A stretch of DNA of 64,000 bases from Amycolatopsis nivea. GTDB taxonomy: Bacteria > Actinomycetota > Actinomycetes > Mycobacteriales > Pseudonocardiaceae. The stretch covers positions 202,024 to 266,023 of the forward strand of contig NZ_SDLT01000002.1 of assembly GCF_004522235.1 (NCBI RefSeq), read 5' to 3'. Position 1 is the stretch's first letter. Each line of letters begins with the position of its first letter. A program made the position numbers and the translations under genes. The notes beneath the pieces are model-generated. The model ran no database searches, was not told where the DNA came from, and saw only the letters and a program-made list of their open reading frames with translations. Below are positions 25,743 through 34,858 of the stretch, piece after piece.

Positions 25743-26563
25743 GCGGGGGCCTGCGCGCACAGCTGCGCTCGAACGGCGGATGGCCGGTCGAGAACGCGGT
25801 GCTCACGGTCACCGACTTGAACGGGCGCCAGGTCGCGCGGCAGGTCACGGACGCGAAGGGGGCGGTGGTCACCGACCCGCTGCCCCCTGGCGTCTACACC
25901 GCCGTGATCACCGCGCCGGGGTACACGCCGCTGGCCCGTACCGTGCAGATCGGCTCCGACGGGGCCGGGCTGCTCGGCGACATCGCGCTCGTGCCGGTTT
26001 CCGGCGCGGTCGAGCTGCCGCCGGAGGGTCCGTGGACGATCGACCCGATGCACTCGTCGGTGGTCGCCACCGCGCGGCACATGGGCATCGCGAGCATCAA
26101 GGTGCGGTTCCCGGACGTGGCGGGGCGGATCGAGGTCGCCCGGCCGGTCGAGCGGTCGAGCGTGCGCGCCGAGATCAAGGCGGGCAGCATCGAAAGCGGC
26201 ATAAAGATGCGGGACGACCACCTGCGTTCGGCCGAATTCCTCGACGTCGACGCGTATCCGCTCATCACGTTCGAAAGCACCGGGCTTTCCCAGCTCGGCA
26301 CGGACAACTGGGCGCTGCGCGGCGTGCTGACGCTGCACGGCGAACGCCGCGACGTCACGCTCGACCTGCGCTACACCGGGCACGGCCCGGACCCGTGGGG
26401 CGGCGTGCGTGCCGCGTTCCACGCCGAAACGCAATTGCACCGCAACGATTTCGCGATCAACTACAGCGCGATGGTGCGGGCGGGCGTGGCCGCGATCGGC
26501 ACGACCGTCAAGGTGGAGCTGGACATCGAGGCGGTGCAGGGCGAGTCCCTGCCGCAGTTCTAG
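25739..26563 (+). CDS. YceI-family protein with N-terminal carboxypeptidase-regulatory-like domain
   Basis: Protein of 274 aa. Residues about 5-88 are a further repeat of the beta-sandwich domain seen in the upstream exporter (AVLTVTDLNGRQVARQVTD, PPGVYTAVITAPGYTPLAR). Residues about 95-272 are a YceI-like lipocalin-type barrel (WTIDPMHSSVVATARHMGIASIKVRF, SGIKMRDDHLRSAEFLDVDAYPLITFEST, LTLHGERRDVTLDL), a family that binds isoprenoids or other amphiphiles. No signal peptide is visible, so the protein is probably cytoplasmic, unlike E. coli YceI. ATG 25739 overlaps the exporter stop. The shared domain suggests that the YceI carrier and the exporter tail interact, which is an inference. A strong terminator follows. 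Confidence 0.9.
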   Translation: MSGGLRAQLRSNGGWPVENAVLTVTDLNGRQVARQVTDAKGAVVTDPLPPGVYTAVITAPGYTPLARTVQIGSDGAGLLGDIALVPVSGAVELPPEGPWTIDPMHSSVVATARHMGIASIKVRFPDVAGRIEVARPVERSSVRAEIKAGSIESGIKMRDDHLRSAEFLDVDAYPLITFESTGLSQLGTDNWALRGVLTLHGERRDVTLDLRYTGHGPDPWGGVRAAFHAETQLHRNDFAINYSAMVRAGVAAIGTTVKVELDIEAVQGESLPQF

Positions 26564-26574
26564 AGAAAACCGCG

Positions 26575-26608
26575 ACAGGCCGCCCGGGAACTGTCCCGGG
26601 CGGCCTGT
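26575..26608 (+). terminator. Terminator of the MarR-exporter-YceI operon
   Basis: Perfect 15-bp stem with arms ACAGGCCGCCCGGGA and TCCCGGGCGGCCTGT, 4-nt loop, followed by TCGTTGT. It lies 12 bases after the YceI stop. Confidence 0.85.
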
Positions 26609-26728
26609 TCGTTGTCCTGGGCGAAAAGGGTGAACAGTCTGGTTACCCCAGGAATACCCAAAGTCACCGAATGCGGAGGATTCGATGGTTGCGTACTGCG
26701 GCCGGTCCCAGCCACGTAGGCTCTTCGC

Positions 26729-27406
26729 GTGAACCTCGACGCCGCCCAGCCCGCGCACGCCGCGGGAATCGGCCTGAGCTGGCTGGACACCGCCGGCCCG
26801 GTGCTCGTCTGGGTCATCGTGCTGTCGTTCGTGCTCATCGAATGCGCGCTCATCATCGGGCTGTTCCTTCCCGGCGATTCGCTGCTGTTCGGCGCGGGCG
26901 TGGTGCTCGCCCAGCACGGCTCGGACCTCAACGCGTGGCTGCTGTCCGCGGCCGCGTTGCTCACCGCCGTGGTCGGCAACCAGATCGGCTACTACATCGG
27001 CCGCGGCGCGGGCACCACGCTGATCGCCCGGCGCGGCGGGCGGATGCTCAACCGGCACAACCTCGAACGCGCGCAAGCTTTCCTGGACCGCAAGGGTTTC
27101 TTCGCGATCGTCGCGGCACGGTGGATCCCGTGGATCCGCACGCTGGCCCCGCTCATCGCGGGCGCCGCGCGGATGGATTCGCGGCGGTTCCTGCTCGCCA
27201 CCACCGTCGGCGGCCTGCTGTGGGTGCCGACGCTGGTGCTGCTCGGCTACTACGGCGCGGGTCTGCTCGACGCCATCCCGTGGGTCAAGACCGCGGCGCT
27301 GTGGGTGAGCATCGCGTTCTTCGTGTTCGGCACCGCGTACGGCGTGCTGCGCTACCGCCAGGAAATGCGGCGTCCGGTCGACGAACCCGACGACGCGCAC
27401 GCCTGA
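26729..27406 (+). CDS. DedA-family membrane protein
   Basis: Second DedA/VTT-family protein in the window, 225 aa, a polytopic membrane protein probably acting on lipid carriers. The family signature is seen as IECALIIGLFLPGDSLLFGAG, GNQIGYYIGRGAG and the loop AARWIPWIRTLAPLIAGAARM. GTG 26729 was chosen because TAGGCT ends six bases before it and no ribosome-binding site exists, suggesting a leaderless transcript. It converges on a VOC-family gene four bases beyond its stop. It is separated from the YceI operon by a terminator, so there is no evidence of co-transcription. Confidence 0.9.
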   Translation: MNLDAAQPAHAAGIGLSWLDTAGPVLVWVIVLSFVLIECALIIGLFLPGDSLLFGAGVVLAQHGSDLNAWLLSAAALLTAVVGNQIGYYIGRGAGTTLIARRGGRMLNRHNLERAQAFLDRKGFFAIVAARWIPWIRTLAPLIAGAARMDSRRFLLATTVGGLLWVPTLVLLGYYGAGLLDAIPWVKTAALWVSIAFFVFGTAYGVLRYRQEMRRPVDEPDDAHA

Positions 27407-27410
27407 GTTT

Positions 27411-27821
27411 TCAGGCCGGGTCGGACCAGACTTCCAGCTGGATGCCGTCCGGATCGCGGAACACGATCACCGCGGAACCCGCGAAGGTCTGCGATTCCGT
27501 CGCGGGCAGGTAGGAAACGCCGTATTCGCGGAGGCGGTCCTCCCACTCGGCGACCTCGGCCCGGGACGACACCGAGAACGCGACGTGGTCCAGACCAGTG
27601 CGTCTTTCGTCGAACGCGGGCCGTTCGGTGTCCGGATGCTGGACAAGCACCACGGAGAATCCGTCTCCTGCCGAACGCAGAACTACTTTGCGCACCCCGG
27701 TTTCCGGGTCTTCGCGCCGATGGCTTTCCTCGAGGTCGAGCACCCGGACGTACCAGGGAACACTTCGGTCCACATCGGTCACGGTGAGCGCCAGATGGTG
27801 CACAGACGTGAGCTTGGGCAT
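27411..27821 (-). CDS. VOC-family (glyoxalase/bleomycin-resistance fold) protein
   Basis: Vicinal-oxygen-chelate superfamily protein of 136 aa with two beta-alpha-beta-beta-beta modules. The first module starts LTSVHHLALTVTDVDRSVPWY with a metal-ligand histidine, and the second starts GLDHVAFSVSSRAEVAEW. The conserved FRDPDGIQLEVW near the C-terminus carries the ligand glutamate. Such proteins may be dioxygenases, isomerases or resistance proteins; the specific activity is unknown. ATG 27821 places the fold at residue 4, whereas the longer upstream frame adds unconserved sequence. The gap 27822-27953 to the upstream SDR gene shows no clear terminator. Confidence 0.87.
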   Translation of the reverse strand: MPKLTSVHHLALTVTDVDRSVPWYVRVLDLEESHRREDPETGVRKVVLRSAGDGFSVVLVQHPDTERPAFDERRTGLDHVAFSVSSRAEVAEWEDRLREYGVSYLPATESQTFAGSAVIVFRDPDGIQLEVWSDPA

Positions 27822-27953
27822 GACTTTCGCGGCCGTCCTTTCAACCCCTCGTTCCAGACTCGCACACCGGGACAACCGCTACGGGCGAGTTCACCGAGTT
27901 CCGGGGTCAATCGTGATCTGCCCGTCGCCGGGCGTCTCACTGTCCGAGATGGA

Positions 27954-28697
27954 TCAGCGTCCGCCGCCGACCTCGAGCACCGCGCCGACGGTGAAGGACG
28001 CCTCCGGGGACAGCAACCACAGCACGGCCGCGGCGATCTCTTCCGGCTGGCCGGCGCGCCCGAGCGGGATGACCGAACTGAGCCGTTCGACCCGGTCCGG
28101 CATTCCCGCGGCGGCGTGCAATCCGGTCTCGACCAGGCCGGGGGACACGACGTTGACCCGGATTCCCTCGTCGGCGACCTCCCGCGCGAGGCCGAGGGTG
28201 AGCGTGTTGACCGCCGCTTTGGACGCCGCGTAGTGCACCCATTCGCCCGCCGACCCGTTCCGCGACGCCGTGGACGAGACGTTCACGATCGCTCCGCCGG
28301 ACCCGCCGTAGCGCGTCGACAGCCGTCGCACCGCCTCGCGGCAGCACAGGAAAACCCCGGTGACGTTGATGTCCAGCACCCGGCGGACGGTCTCGACGCT
28401 CTGCTCGTCCAGCCTGCCGGGCGTGTTGCCGGTGACGCCCGCGTTGTTCACCAAGCCGACGAGCGGGCCCAGCTCGGCCGCCGCCGAAAAAAGGTCGCTG
28501 ACCTGCTGTTCGTCGGACACATCGGCGCGGTGCGCAAGCGCTTGCGCACCATGGGACCGCACCCGTTCGGCGACCTCCTCGGCCGGAGCCGGGTCGCCGG
28601 AGAAGTTCACCACCACGTCGTAACCGCGGGTCGCGGCCAGTTCGCAGATCGCCGCGCCGATGCCCCGGCTGCCGCCGGTGACGACCAAAACCCCCAC
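27954..28697 (-). CDS. Short-chain dehydrogenase, last gene of the sugar operon
   Basis: Classical SDR of 247 aa resembling 3-oxoacyl-ACP reductases and polyol/sugar dehydrogenases. Cofactor loop TGGSRGIGAAI, NNAGVTG, catalytic Ser in IVNVSSTAS and YxxxK in HYAASKAAV, and the VSPGLVET loop are intact. GTG 28697 has AAGGAG six bases upstream. It starts 10 bases after the stop of the unknown gene at 28708, which in turn follows the kinases, so it is probably the seventh gene of the uptake operon and may oxidise or reduce the imported sugar or polyol. A perfect LacI-like palindrome lies inside the coding sequence at 28529-28550. Confidence 0.9.
   Translation of the reverse strand: MGVLVVTGGSRGIGAAICELAATRGYDVVVNFSGDPAPAEEVAERVRSHGAQALAHRADVSDEQQVSDLFSAAAELGPLVGLVNNAGVTGNTPGRLDEQSVETVRRVLDINVTGVFLCCREAVRRLSTRYGGSGGAIVNVSSTASRNGSAGEWVHYAASKAAVNTLTLGLAREVADEGIRVNVVSPGLVETGLHAAAGMPDRVERLSSVIPLGRAGQPEEIAAAVLWLLSPEASFTVGAVLEVGGGR
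28529..28550. promoter_or_regulatory. LacI-type palindrome inside the SDR gene
   Basis: Perfect 22-bp palindrome with half-site GGTGCGCAAGC, centred on the LacI-family GCGC core. It resembles the operator at 33640-33663, which shares GCAAGCG/CGCTTGC arms. It may be an auxiliary operator of the same repressor or a coincidence of codon choice (GAQALAH). Confidence 0.45.
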
Positions 28698-28707
28698 GGG
28701 TCACTCC

Positions 28708-29232
28708 TTACGAACGAGGCTTGAGCGGCTCGACGAACTGGGCGTCGAGCCACCGCATCTGCGCCATCCACATCCACCACGTCGCGTCGTCCGGACAGTG
28801 CTGCCCGTCGACCGCTTCGCCCCTCAGCCACGCTCCCAGCAGCGCGGTGATGGCCGTGCACACGTCGAGCAGCGCGCGTCCCCACCACCATTGGTGCATC
28901 GGGGTGTGCAGCTCGAGGACACCGCCGTGCTCCGGCAGCACTGACAACGCCCAGTCCAGCCGGGTCCGGACCTCGCTGAGCACCTCCGGTTCGAGCTGCG
29001 GTTCGCTGGTGGTCTCGCGCATCCGCTCGACCAGCAGCGCCAGCCTCGGATCCGGCCCCTGACCAGCGGGTTCGGACAGTCGGCGGTCGACCAGCGTCCG
29101 CAGCCCGTTCAGGTGCGTGCGCACGAGCGGGACATACGGCGGGTACAGCACGGCGATCCGGGCTTCGCCTGCCCGGTCCCAGGTGACCGCGCCGGCGTAG
29201 GGATCCGTCGTCGCCGGATCGTCGAACATCAC
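28708..29232 (-). CDS. Uncharacterised protein in the sugar operon
   Basis: I do not recognise this 174-aa protein. It is largely helical and soluble, with an aromatic-rich segment LHTPMHQWWWGRALLDVCTA (about residues 108-127) and another tryptophan cluster WWMWMAQMRW near the C-terminus. There is no signal peptide, no nucleotide-binding motif and no metal signature. GTG 29232 or ATG 29229 starts it, 5-8 bases after the stop of the P-loop kinase, and the SDR starts 10 bases after its stop, so it is part of the sugar operon. The tryptophan-rich helices could bind a carbohydrate, which is speculation. Confidence 0.7.
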   Translation of the reverse strand: MMFDDPATTDPYAGAVTWDRAGEARIAVLYPPYVPLVRTHLNGLRTLVDRRLSEPAGQGPDPRLALLVERMRETTSEPQLEPEVLSEVRTRLDWALSVLPEHGGVLELHTPMHQWWWGRALLDVCTAITALLGAWLRGEAVDGQHCPDDATWWMWMAQMRWLDAQFVEPLKPRS

Positions 29233-29237
29233 CCTGC

Positions 29238-29869
<632 letters not shown>

Positions 29870-29873
<4 letters not shown>

Positions 29874-30742
29874 CGCACTCCCTCTTCTCTGCTCTTCGCC
29901 AGTTCCCCGACCGGCCCCGTCCACGAACGCGGACCGACATGCCGGACCCGTTCCGCTGCCACCGCGTTCGCGTATCCGATCCAGTCGGCGACCGCGCCTT
30001 CCCGCGTCGCGACCGCGTACGCGAGCGCACCGTGCCACACGTCTCCGGCCCCCAGGGTGTCCCGCGCTTCGACGAGCGGCACGGGGACCTGCCCAGAGTC
30101 TTCCGTAGTGCTCCAGGCGACCGGCTCCGGGCCCGCCGTCGTGATCGTCACTGACACTCCGCGTTCGGCCAAACTCGGTGCGGGAGCACGGAACCGCGCG
30201 GAACAGGCTGCCACGTGAACCAATGGCAGCAACTGGTCCAGTACCGGTTTCCAGCTGCCCGCGTCGAGGACGACCGGCACTTCGCGGGCGCGGGCTTCCT
30301 CGGCGACAGCAAGCGCTAGCTCGGGATGATGCCCATCAACGAGGACCGCGTCCACGCGCTCGAAAATCTGGGTGAGGTCAGGCAGTTCCAGTGGCTCGTC
30401 GGAGGCGGCGTTGCGGGAGACGACGGTGCGTTCGCCGTCGCCGTCCCGCACCACGACCGCGCTGACCGGCGGCGCCTGCGCACGTTCCGGAGCGAGGTCG
30501 ACCAGATCGACGCCGCAGGCTTCGAGGTCAGCCCGGGCGAGCGCGGCCAGCGGGTGCGCACCGAGAGCCGTCACAAGAGTCGCTTCGGCCCCGAGCGCCG
30601 CGACGGTCACCGCGGCGTTCGTCGCCGGCCCACCGGCCGCGACATCCACCTGCAGCGACTGCACTTTCTCGCTCGGCTCCGGAAATTCCGCGACCCGCTG
30701 TACGACATCGACGGTGCACAACCCCGCCAGCAGCACTCGCAC
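29870..30742 (-). CDS. PfkB-family carbohydrate kinase
   Basis: Ribokinase-like sugar kinase of 290 aa. Signature 1 is seen as AAGGPATNAAVTVAALGA (residues about 35-52) and signature 2 as DTLGAGDVWHGALAYAVA, containing the GAGD anion hole with the catalytic aspartate. Substrates in this family include ribose, fructose, 2-keto-3-deoxygluconate and nucleosides, so the exact sugar cannot be told. GTG 30742 begins one base after the stop of the ABC ATPase, and the stop overlaps the next kinase, so it is tightly coupled within the sugar operon. It would trap the imported sugar as a phosphate ester in the cytoplasm. Confidence 0.92.
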
Positions 30743-30743
30743 G

Positions 30744-31568
30744 TCAGGTCAACCCGGCGTGCGTGGTGGACGCGACCTCGACGACCTCGCCGTTGTCGTC
30801 GAGCTTCAACGCACCGGTGAGCAGGCCGACCACCTGGTTCATGCTGTGCGTCTTCGGCGTCACCACGGCGACGCGCTTGCCGAGCCGGTGCACGTGGATG
30901 CGGTCGGCGATTTCGAAGACGTGCGGCATGTTGTGGCTGATCAGCACCACCGGCAGGCCGCGGTCGCGGATCCGGCCGATCAGCTCCAGCACCTTCGCGG
31001 ATTCCGCGACGCCCAGCGCGGCAGTCGGCTCGTCCATGATCACTGCTTTGGTGCCGAAGGCCGCCGCGCGCGCGACCGCGACACCTTGCCGCTGCCCGCC
31101 GGACAGCGTTTCCACCAGCTGGGTAATGGATTTGACCTTGATGCCGAGGTCGTCCAGGATCCGCTGCGCCTCGGTGCGCATGGTCGCGCTGTCGAGCTTG
31201 CGCAACCCGATGCCGAACGGTCCCTTCAGCCGCTTTTCCCGGCCGAGGAACATATTCGACGCGATGTCCAGCGCCGGCGCGACGGCCAGATCCTGGTACA
31301 CCGTCTCGATTCCGTAGTGCCTCGCGTCCAATGGGGACTTGAAGTGGACCGTCTTGCCGTCCACTTTGATCTCGCCGGCGTCCGGCACCACCGCACCGGA
31401 CAACGCCTTGATGAGACTGGATTTCCCGGCCCCGTTGTCGCCGACGACGGCGAGCACTTCGCCGGGGTAGAGGTCGAAATCGGCGCCGTCGATGGCGGTG
31501 ACCCGGCCGTAGCGTTTCACCAGGCCGCGCGCGGAAAGGGTCGGCTGCTGCTCGTTCGAGGAAGTCAT
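30744..31568 (-). CDS. Sugar ABC transporter ATPase, single-domain FrcA-like
   Basis: ATP-binding subunit of 274 aa. Walker A is GDNGAGKSS (residues about 43-51), the ABC signature LSGGQRQGVAVARA, Walker B AVIMDEPTAAL, and the switch histidine lies in VVLISHNMPHVFEIADRI. Unlike RbsA-type subunits, which have two ATPase halves, it has only one, as in the FrcA branch. It starts at ATG 31568 overlapping the permease stop. It energises import by the permease and lipoprotein encoded just upstream in the same operon. Confidence 0.94.
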   Translation of the reverse strand: MTSSNEQQPTLSARGLVKRYGRVTAIDGADFDLYPGEVLAVVGDNGAGKSSLIKALSGAVVPDAGEIKVDGKTVHFKSPLDARHYGIETVYQDLAVAPALDIASNMFLGREKRLKGPFGIGLRKLDSATMRTEAQRILDDLGIKVKSITQLVETLSGGQRQGVAVARAAAFGTKAVIMDEPTAALGVAESAKVLELIGRIRDRGLPVVLISHNMPHVFEIADRIHVHRLGKRVAVVTPKTHSMNQVVGLLTGALKLDDNGEVVEVASTTHAGLT

Positions 31569-32554
31569 GACTGCTGCTGCCTCCGTGCGATCCGGTCCAC
31601 GACCACCGCGGCGATCAGCAACGCGCCGGTCGCCAGGTCCTGGTAGTTGCCGTCCACGCCCATCTGCGTCAGCCCAGAACGCAGCACGGCGACGACCAGC
31701 GCGCCGAACAGCGTGCCCAGCACCGAACCACGTCCGCCGAACAGGCTCGTGCCGCCCAGCACCACCGCGGTGATCGAGTCGAGGTTGCCGAGCTGGAACT
31801 GGTTCGGGTCGGCGTTCGGCGTGCGGCCGAGCGCCTGCCACGCGGCGATGCCGAAGCACAGCCCGGCGACGAGGTAGACCGACAGCACGGTGCGGTTGAC
31901 CTTGATCCCGGACAGCCGCGCGGATTCCGGCGCGTTGCCGACGGCGTAAACGTGCTTGCCCCACGCGGTTTTCGTGAGCGCGTACCAGACGGCGAGGAAC
32001 ATGAGCAGCGCGAGCGTCATGCCGTAGGTGATCGGGATGCCGCCGAAGAGGTACCGCTTCGTGCCGAGCCAGGTGAGCAGTCCGTCGGACACCGGAACCG
32101 CCTGGCCGCCCGCGATCAGCTTCGCGACCGCGGTCAGGCCGGTGAACGTGCCGAGCGTGATGATGAAGGCGGGCAGCTTGATCCGCGTCGCCAGCGTGCC
32201 GATGAACAGGCCGACCACGACGGTCAGCGCGACTCCGGCAAGCAGCGCGAAGAAAACGTTCGTGACCGCGGCCAGTTTCGCCATCACCAGCGTCGCCACG
32301 ACCATCGACGACGCGTTGGATAGGTCGATGCCCGCGATCAGGATGATCAGCGTCTGGCCGAGCGCGAGCGTGCCGACCACCAGCGACTGCTGGACCACAG
32401 TGGACAGATTGTCCAGGTCGAAAAAGGTGTCCGTGGCGAAGGAAAACACCAGGACCGCCACGACCAGCGCCAGCGCGGGACCGACCGCGGGGGCGCGGAG
32501 GAAGAACTCGCCGAGCGTCTCGCGCTCGCGGTTGTTGACCGTCGCGGTCGTCAT
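31565..32554 (-). CDS. Sugar ABC transporter permease, ribose/fructose type
   Basis: Integral membrane subunit of 329 aa from the BPD_transp_2 family (RbsC/FrcC-like), with about nine to ten hydrophobic segments. Characteristic stretches are LVVGTLALGQTLIILIAGIDLSNASSM, which is the family hallmark, and the cytoplasmic coupling loop GNAPESARLSGIKV. ATG 32554 overlaps the stop of the binding-protein gene and its stop overlaps the ATPase start, so the three subunits are made in equal register. It forms the membrane channel of the importer. Confidence 0.94.
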   Translation of the reverse strand: MTTATVNNRERETLGEFFLRAPAVGPALALVVAVLVFSFATDTFFDLDNLSTVVQQSLVVGTLALGQTLIILIAGIDLSNASSMVVATLVMAKLAAVTNVFFALLAGVALTVVVGLFIGTLATRIKLPAFIITLGTFTGLTAVAKLIAGGQAVPVSDGLLTWLGTKRYLFGGIPITYGMTLALLMFLAVWYALTKTAWGKHVYAVGNAPESARLSGIKVNRTVLSVYLVAGLCFGIAAWQALGRTPNADPNQFQLGNLDSITAVVLGGTSLFGGRGSVLGTLFGALVVAVLRSGLTQMGVDGNYQDLATGALLIAAVVVDRIARRQQQS

Positions 32555-33570
32555 TTCCCGCCTCCCCAGCAGTTCTGCAGACCCCAGGCGGTGTCCTTGC
32601 TCGGCACCCCGGGCATCGGGTGGTCGGTGATCGCGGTCGAGCCGGTGTTAACGAACCCGCTCGGCTTCTTGCCGGTCTTCGCGTACTCGACCGCCGCGAG
32701 CACGCCCTGTTCGGCCATCTTCCGCGGGAACTGCATCACGGTGACGGCGAACTGGCCGTTCTTGACGTTCTGCACGCCCTCGCAGCCGCCGTCGATCGAA
32801 CCGACGGTGAGCTGGTTGGTGAGGCCGCGTGCTTTGAGAGCCGCGTACGCGCCGCGGCCCATCGGCTCGTTCATCGTGTACACCGCGTTGAGGTCGGTGG
32901 TGCGCTGGAGGAGGTTCTCCATGCCCTGCTGGGCGAGGCTCTGGTCGCCGTTGGCGTTGGTGTGGCCCTTGATCTCCGGCGCGCCGTCCTTGAGCCCGAT
33001 GCCCTTGAGGAACCCGCCGTGCCGCTGGGTGTCGACCGAACTGCCCGCGGTGCCGTCGACCATCAGGAGCTTCGGGTCCGCGCCTTTCAGCGCCGCCTTG
33101 ACGTACGCGCCCTGCTGCTCGCCCGCCGCGAAGTTGTCGGTGGCGAAGGTGGCGTCGACCGCGTCCGGCGGTTCGGTGGCGGTGTCGAGGGCGATCACGA
33201 GGATGCCGGCGTCGCGGGCGTCCTTGATGGCCTTGAGCACGCCGGTGGACGAGCTCGGCGTGATCAGGATGGTGTTCACGCCCTGCTGCATCAGGTTCTC
33301 GATGGCGCGCACCTGACCGTCGTTGTCGCCGTCGAACTGCCCGGCGAGCGCGCTGAAGTCAGCGCCGTTGGCCTTGGCCGCGGCGGCCGCGGCGCTGCGC
33401 AGTTCGACGAAGTACGGGTTGGTGTCGGTCTTCGTGACGAGGCCGACCTTGGCCTTGCCGCTGCCGCCGGTTTTGGAGCTGCCGCCCCAGTGGCGTTCGA
33501 CGGTGCACCCGGCGGTGGAGACCGCGACAGCGGCCGCCAAGGCGAGTGCGGTGAGACTCCGGTGTCTCAT
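32551..33570 (-). CDS. Sugar-binding lipoprotein of the ABC importer
   Basis: Type I periplasmic-binding-protein-like lipoprotein of 339 aa. The signal peptide (MRHRSLTALALAAAVAVSTA) ends in a lipobox with the lipidated cysteine of STAGC at about residue 22, so the mature protein should be anchored outside the membrane. The two-lobed sugar-binding fold is recognised from VGLVTKTDTNPYFVELR, NTILITPSSSTGV, VIALDTATEP, DATFATDNFAAGEQQG and ELR-type hinge strands. It is the first gene of the seven-gene minus-strand operon. The operator at 33640-33663 lies 70 bases upstream of its start, between it and the divergent LacI gene. Confidence 0.94.
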   Translation of the reverse strand: MRHRSLTALALAAAVAVSTAGCTVERHWGGSSKTGGSGKAKVGLVTKTDTNPYFVELRSAAAAAAKANGADFSALAGQFDGDNDGQVRAIENLMQQGVNTILITPSSSTGVLKAIKDARDAGILVIALDTATEPPDAVDATFATDNFAAGEQQGAYVKAALKGADPKLLMVDGTAGSSVDTQRHGGFLKGIGLKDGAPEIKGHTNANGDQSLAQQGMENLLQRTTDLNAVYTMNEPMGRGAYAALKARGLTNQLTVGSIDGGCEGVQNVKNGQFAVTVMQFPRKMAEQGVLAAVEYAKTGKKPSGFVNTGSTAITDHPMPGVPSKDTAWGLQNCWGGGK

Positions 33571-33639
33571 GGAGATGCCCTCCGAATCGAGGTGCGAGCT
33601 TGCCGATGGACGGGAAGGTAGACAGACTCATGCCATGAC

Positions 33640-33663
33640 GCAAGCGTTTGCGCAAACGCTTGC
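33640..33663. promoter_or_regulatory. LacI operator between the sugar operon and its repressor
   Basis: Perfect 24-bp palindrome with half-site GCAAGCGTTTGC. Each half is itself a near-palindromic LacI-type site, so two overlapping dimers or one extended site are possible. It lies 70 bp from the lipoprotein start and 39 bp from the LacI start. Confidence 0.88.
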
Positions 33664-33701
33664 CAACGCTCCTGGTTTCGCTCTCTCGATGAAGGACAGA
33701 C

Positions 33702-34724
33702 ATGCCGCGACCCCGCTCCGCCCGCCCGACCCAGCGCGACATCGCCGAAATGGCGGGCGTGTCGATCACGACGGTCTCGCACGTCGTCAACGGCACGCGG
33801 GCGGTGGCCGAGGAGACGAAAGCCGCGGTGCTGCGGGCGATCGAGACCACCGGGTACACCGGCGACGCCATCGCGCGCTCGCTGGTCACCGGGGGCACGC
33901 GGTCGATCGGGATGGCGATCTCGCTGGTCGCGAACCCGTACTTCGCGGCGCTGATGCACGCGATCGAGCGGGAGGCGTCGGCAAACGGATACACCGTGCT
34001 GCTTGCGGACACGCACGACACCGCGGGCACCGAACGGGACGTGGTGCGCGCGCTGCGGTCGCGCCGGGTCGACGGGCTGCTGATCACGCCCGCGCCCGGC
34101 GACGGGTCGGTGCTGGGCGAGCTGGTGTCGCTGGACGTGCCGACCGTGCTGATGGACCGGCTCACCACCCGGACCGACATCGACCAGGTCGGCGCGGAGA
34201 ACATCCAGGCGACGTCGGCGCTGACCGCGCATCTGGCGTCGCTGGGCCACCGCCGGATCGGGATGATCTCCGGCGCGCCCGGGCTGACGACGAGCGACGA
34301 ACGCGTGCTGGGCTACCGGCTCGGCCTCGGCCGGTCAGGATTGAGCTGGTCGCCTGACCTGGTGGCGTGCGGACAGTCCTCCCGCGACGGCGGCGGCTTG
34401 GCGTTGAGCACGCTGCTGGCGCTGCCGGATCCGCCGACCGCGCTGGTAGTGGCGAACGACAGCATGATGGTCGGCGTCCTGCACGAGGCGCGGCGACGGG
34501 GTTTGCGGATCGGCCAGGACCTGCCGGTGGTGGTGTACGACGACGTCGAATGGGCCGACCTCGTGGACCCGCCGCTGACGACGATGGCCCAGCCGATCGA
34601 CGAAATCGGCCGCCGGGCGGTGCAATTGCTGCTCGCTCGACTGGCGGATCCCGGCCGACCGGCCGAGACTGTGCGGTTGCCGCCGACCTTGCGGCACCGG
34701 GCTTCGTGCGGGTGCGCGTCGTGA
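33702..34724 (+). CDS. LacI-family repressor of the sugar operon
   Basis: Repressor of 340 aa. The DNA-binding head is at residues about 10-57 (TQRDIAEMAGVSITTVSHVVNGTRAV). The effector domain follows from residue 66 (TRSIGMAISLVANPYFAALMHAI). Ligand-contact positions usual in the family are kept: NPYF in the first lobe, the NDSM motif (ALVVANDSMMVG) and the aspartate of VVVYDDVEW. It is divergent from the sugar operon and the 24-bp palindrome in between is the likely operator. The protein ends in RHRASCGCAS, a tail shared with the headless paralogue encoded next to it. Confidence 0.95.
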   Translation: MPRPRSARPTQRDIAEMAGVSITTVSHVVNGTRAVAEETKAAVLRAIETTGYTGDAIARSLVTGGTRSIGMAISLVANPYFAALMHAIEREASANGYTVLLADTHDTAGTERDVVRALRSRRVDGLLITPAPGDGSVLGELVSLDVPTVLMDRLTTRTDIDQVGAENIQATSALTAHLASLGHRRIGMISGAPGLTTSDERVLGYRLGLGRSGLSWSPDLVACGQSSRDGGGLALSTLLALPDPPTALVVANDSMMVGVLHEARRRGLRIGQDLPVVVYDDVEWADLVDPPLTTMAQPIDEIGRRAVQLLLARLADPGRPAETVRLPPTLRHRASCGCAS

Positions 34725-34858
34725 CTGCCCCGCGTAACCAGGCACGCGGCCGTTCACTCACCTCAGTGATTCTCGGGACCCGATCGTCTCGGACCCTCTC
34801 TGGTGCGGCCCGACAGTGGCTACTGTTGGGTAGGTATCGACGACGAGGGCCATGAAAA

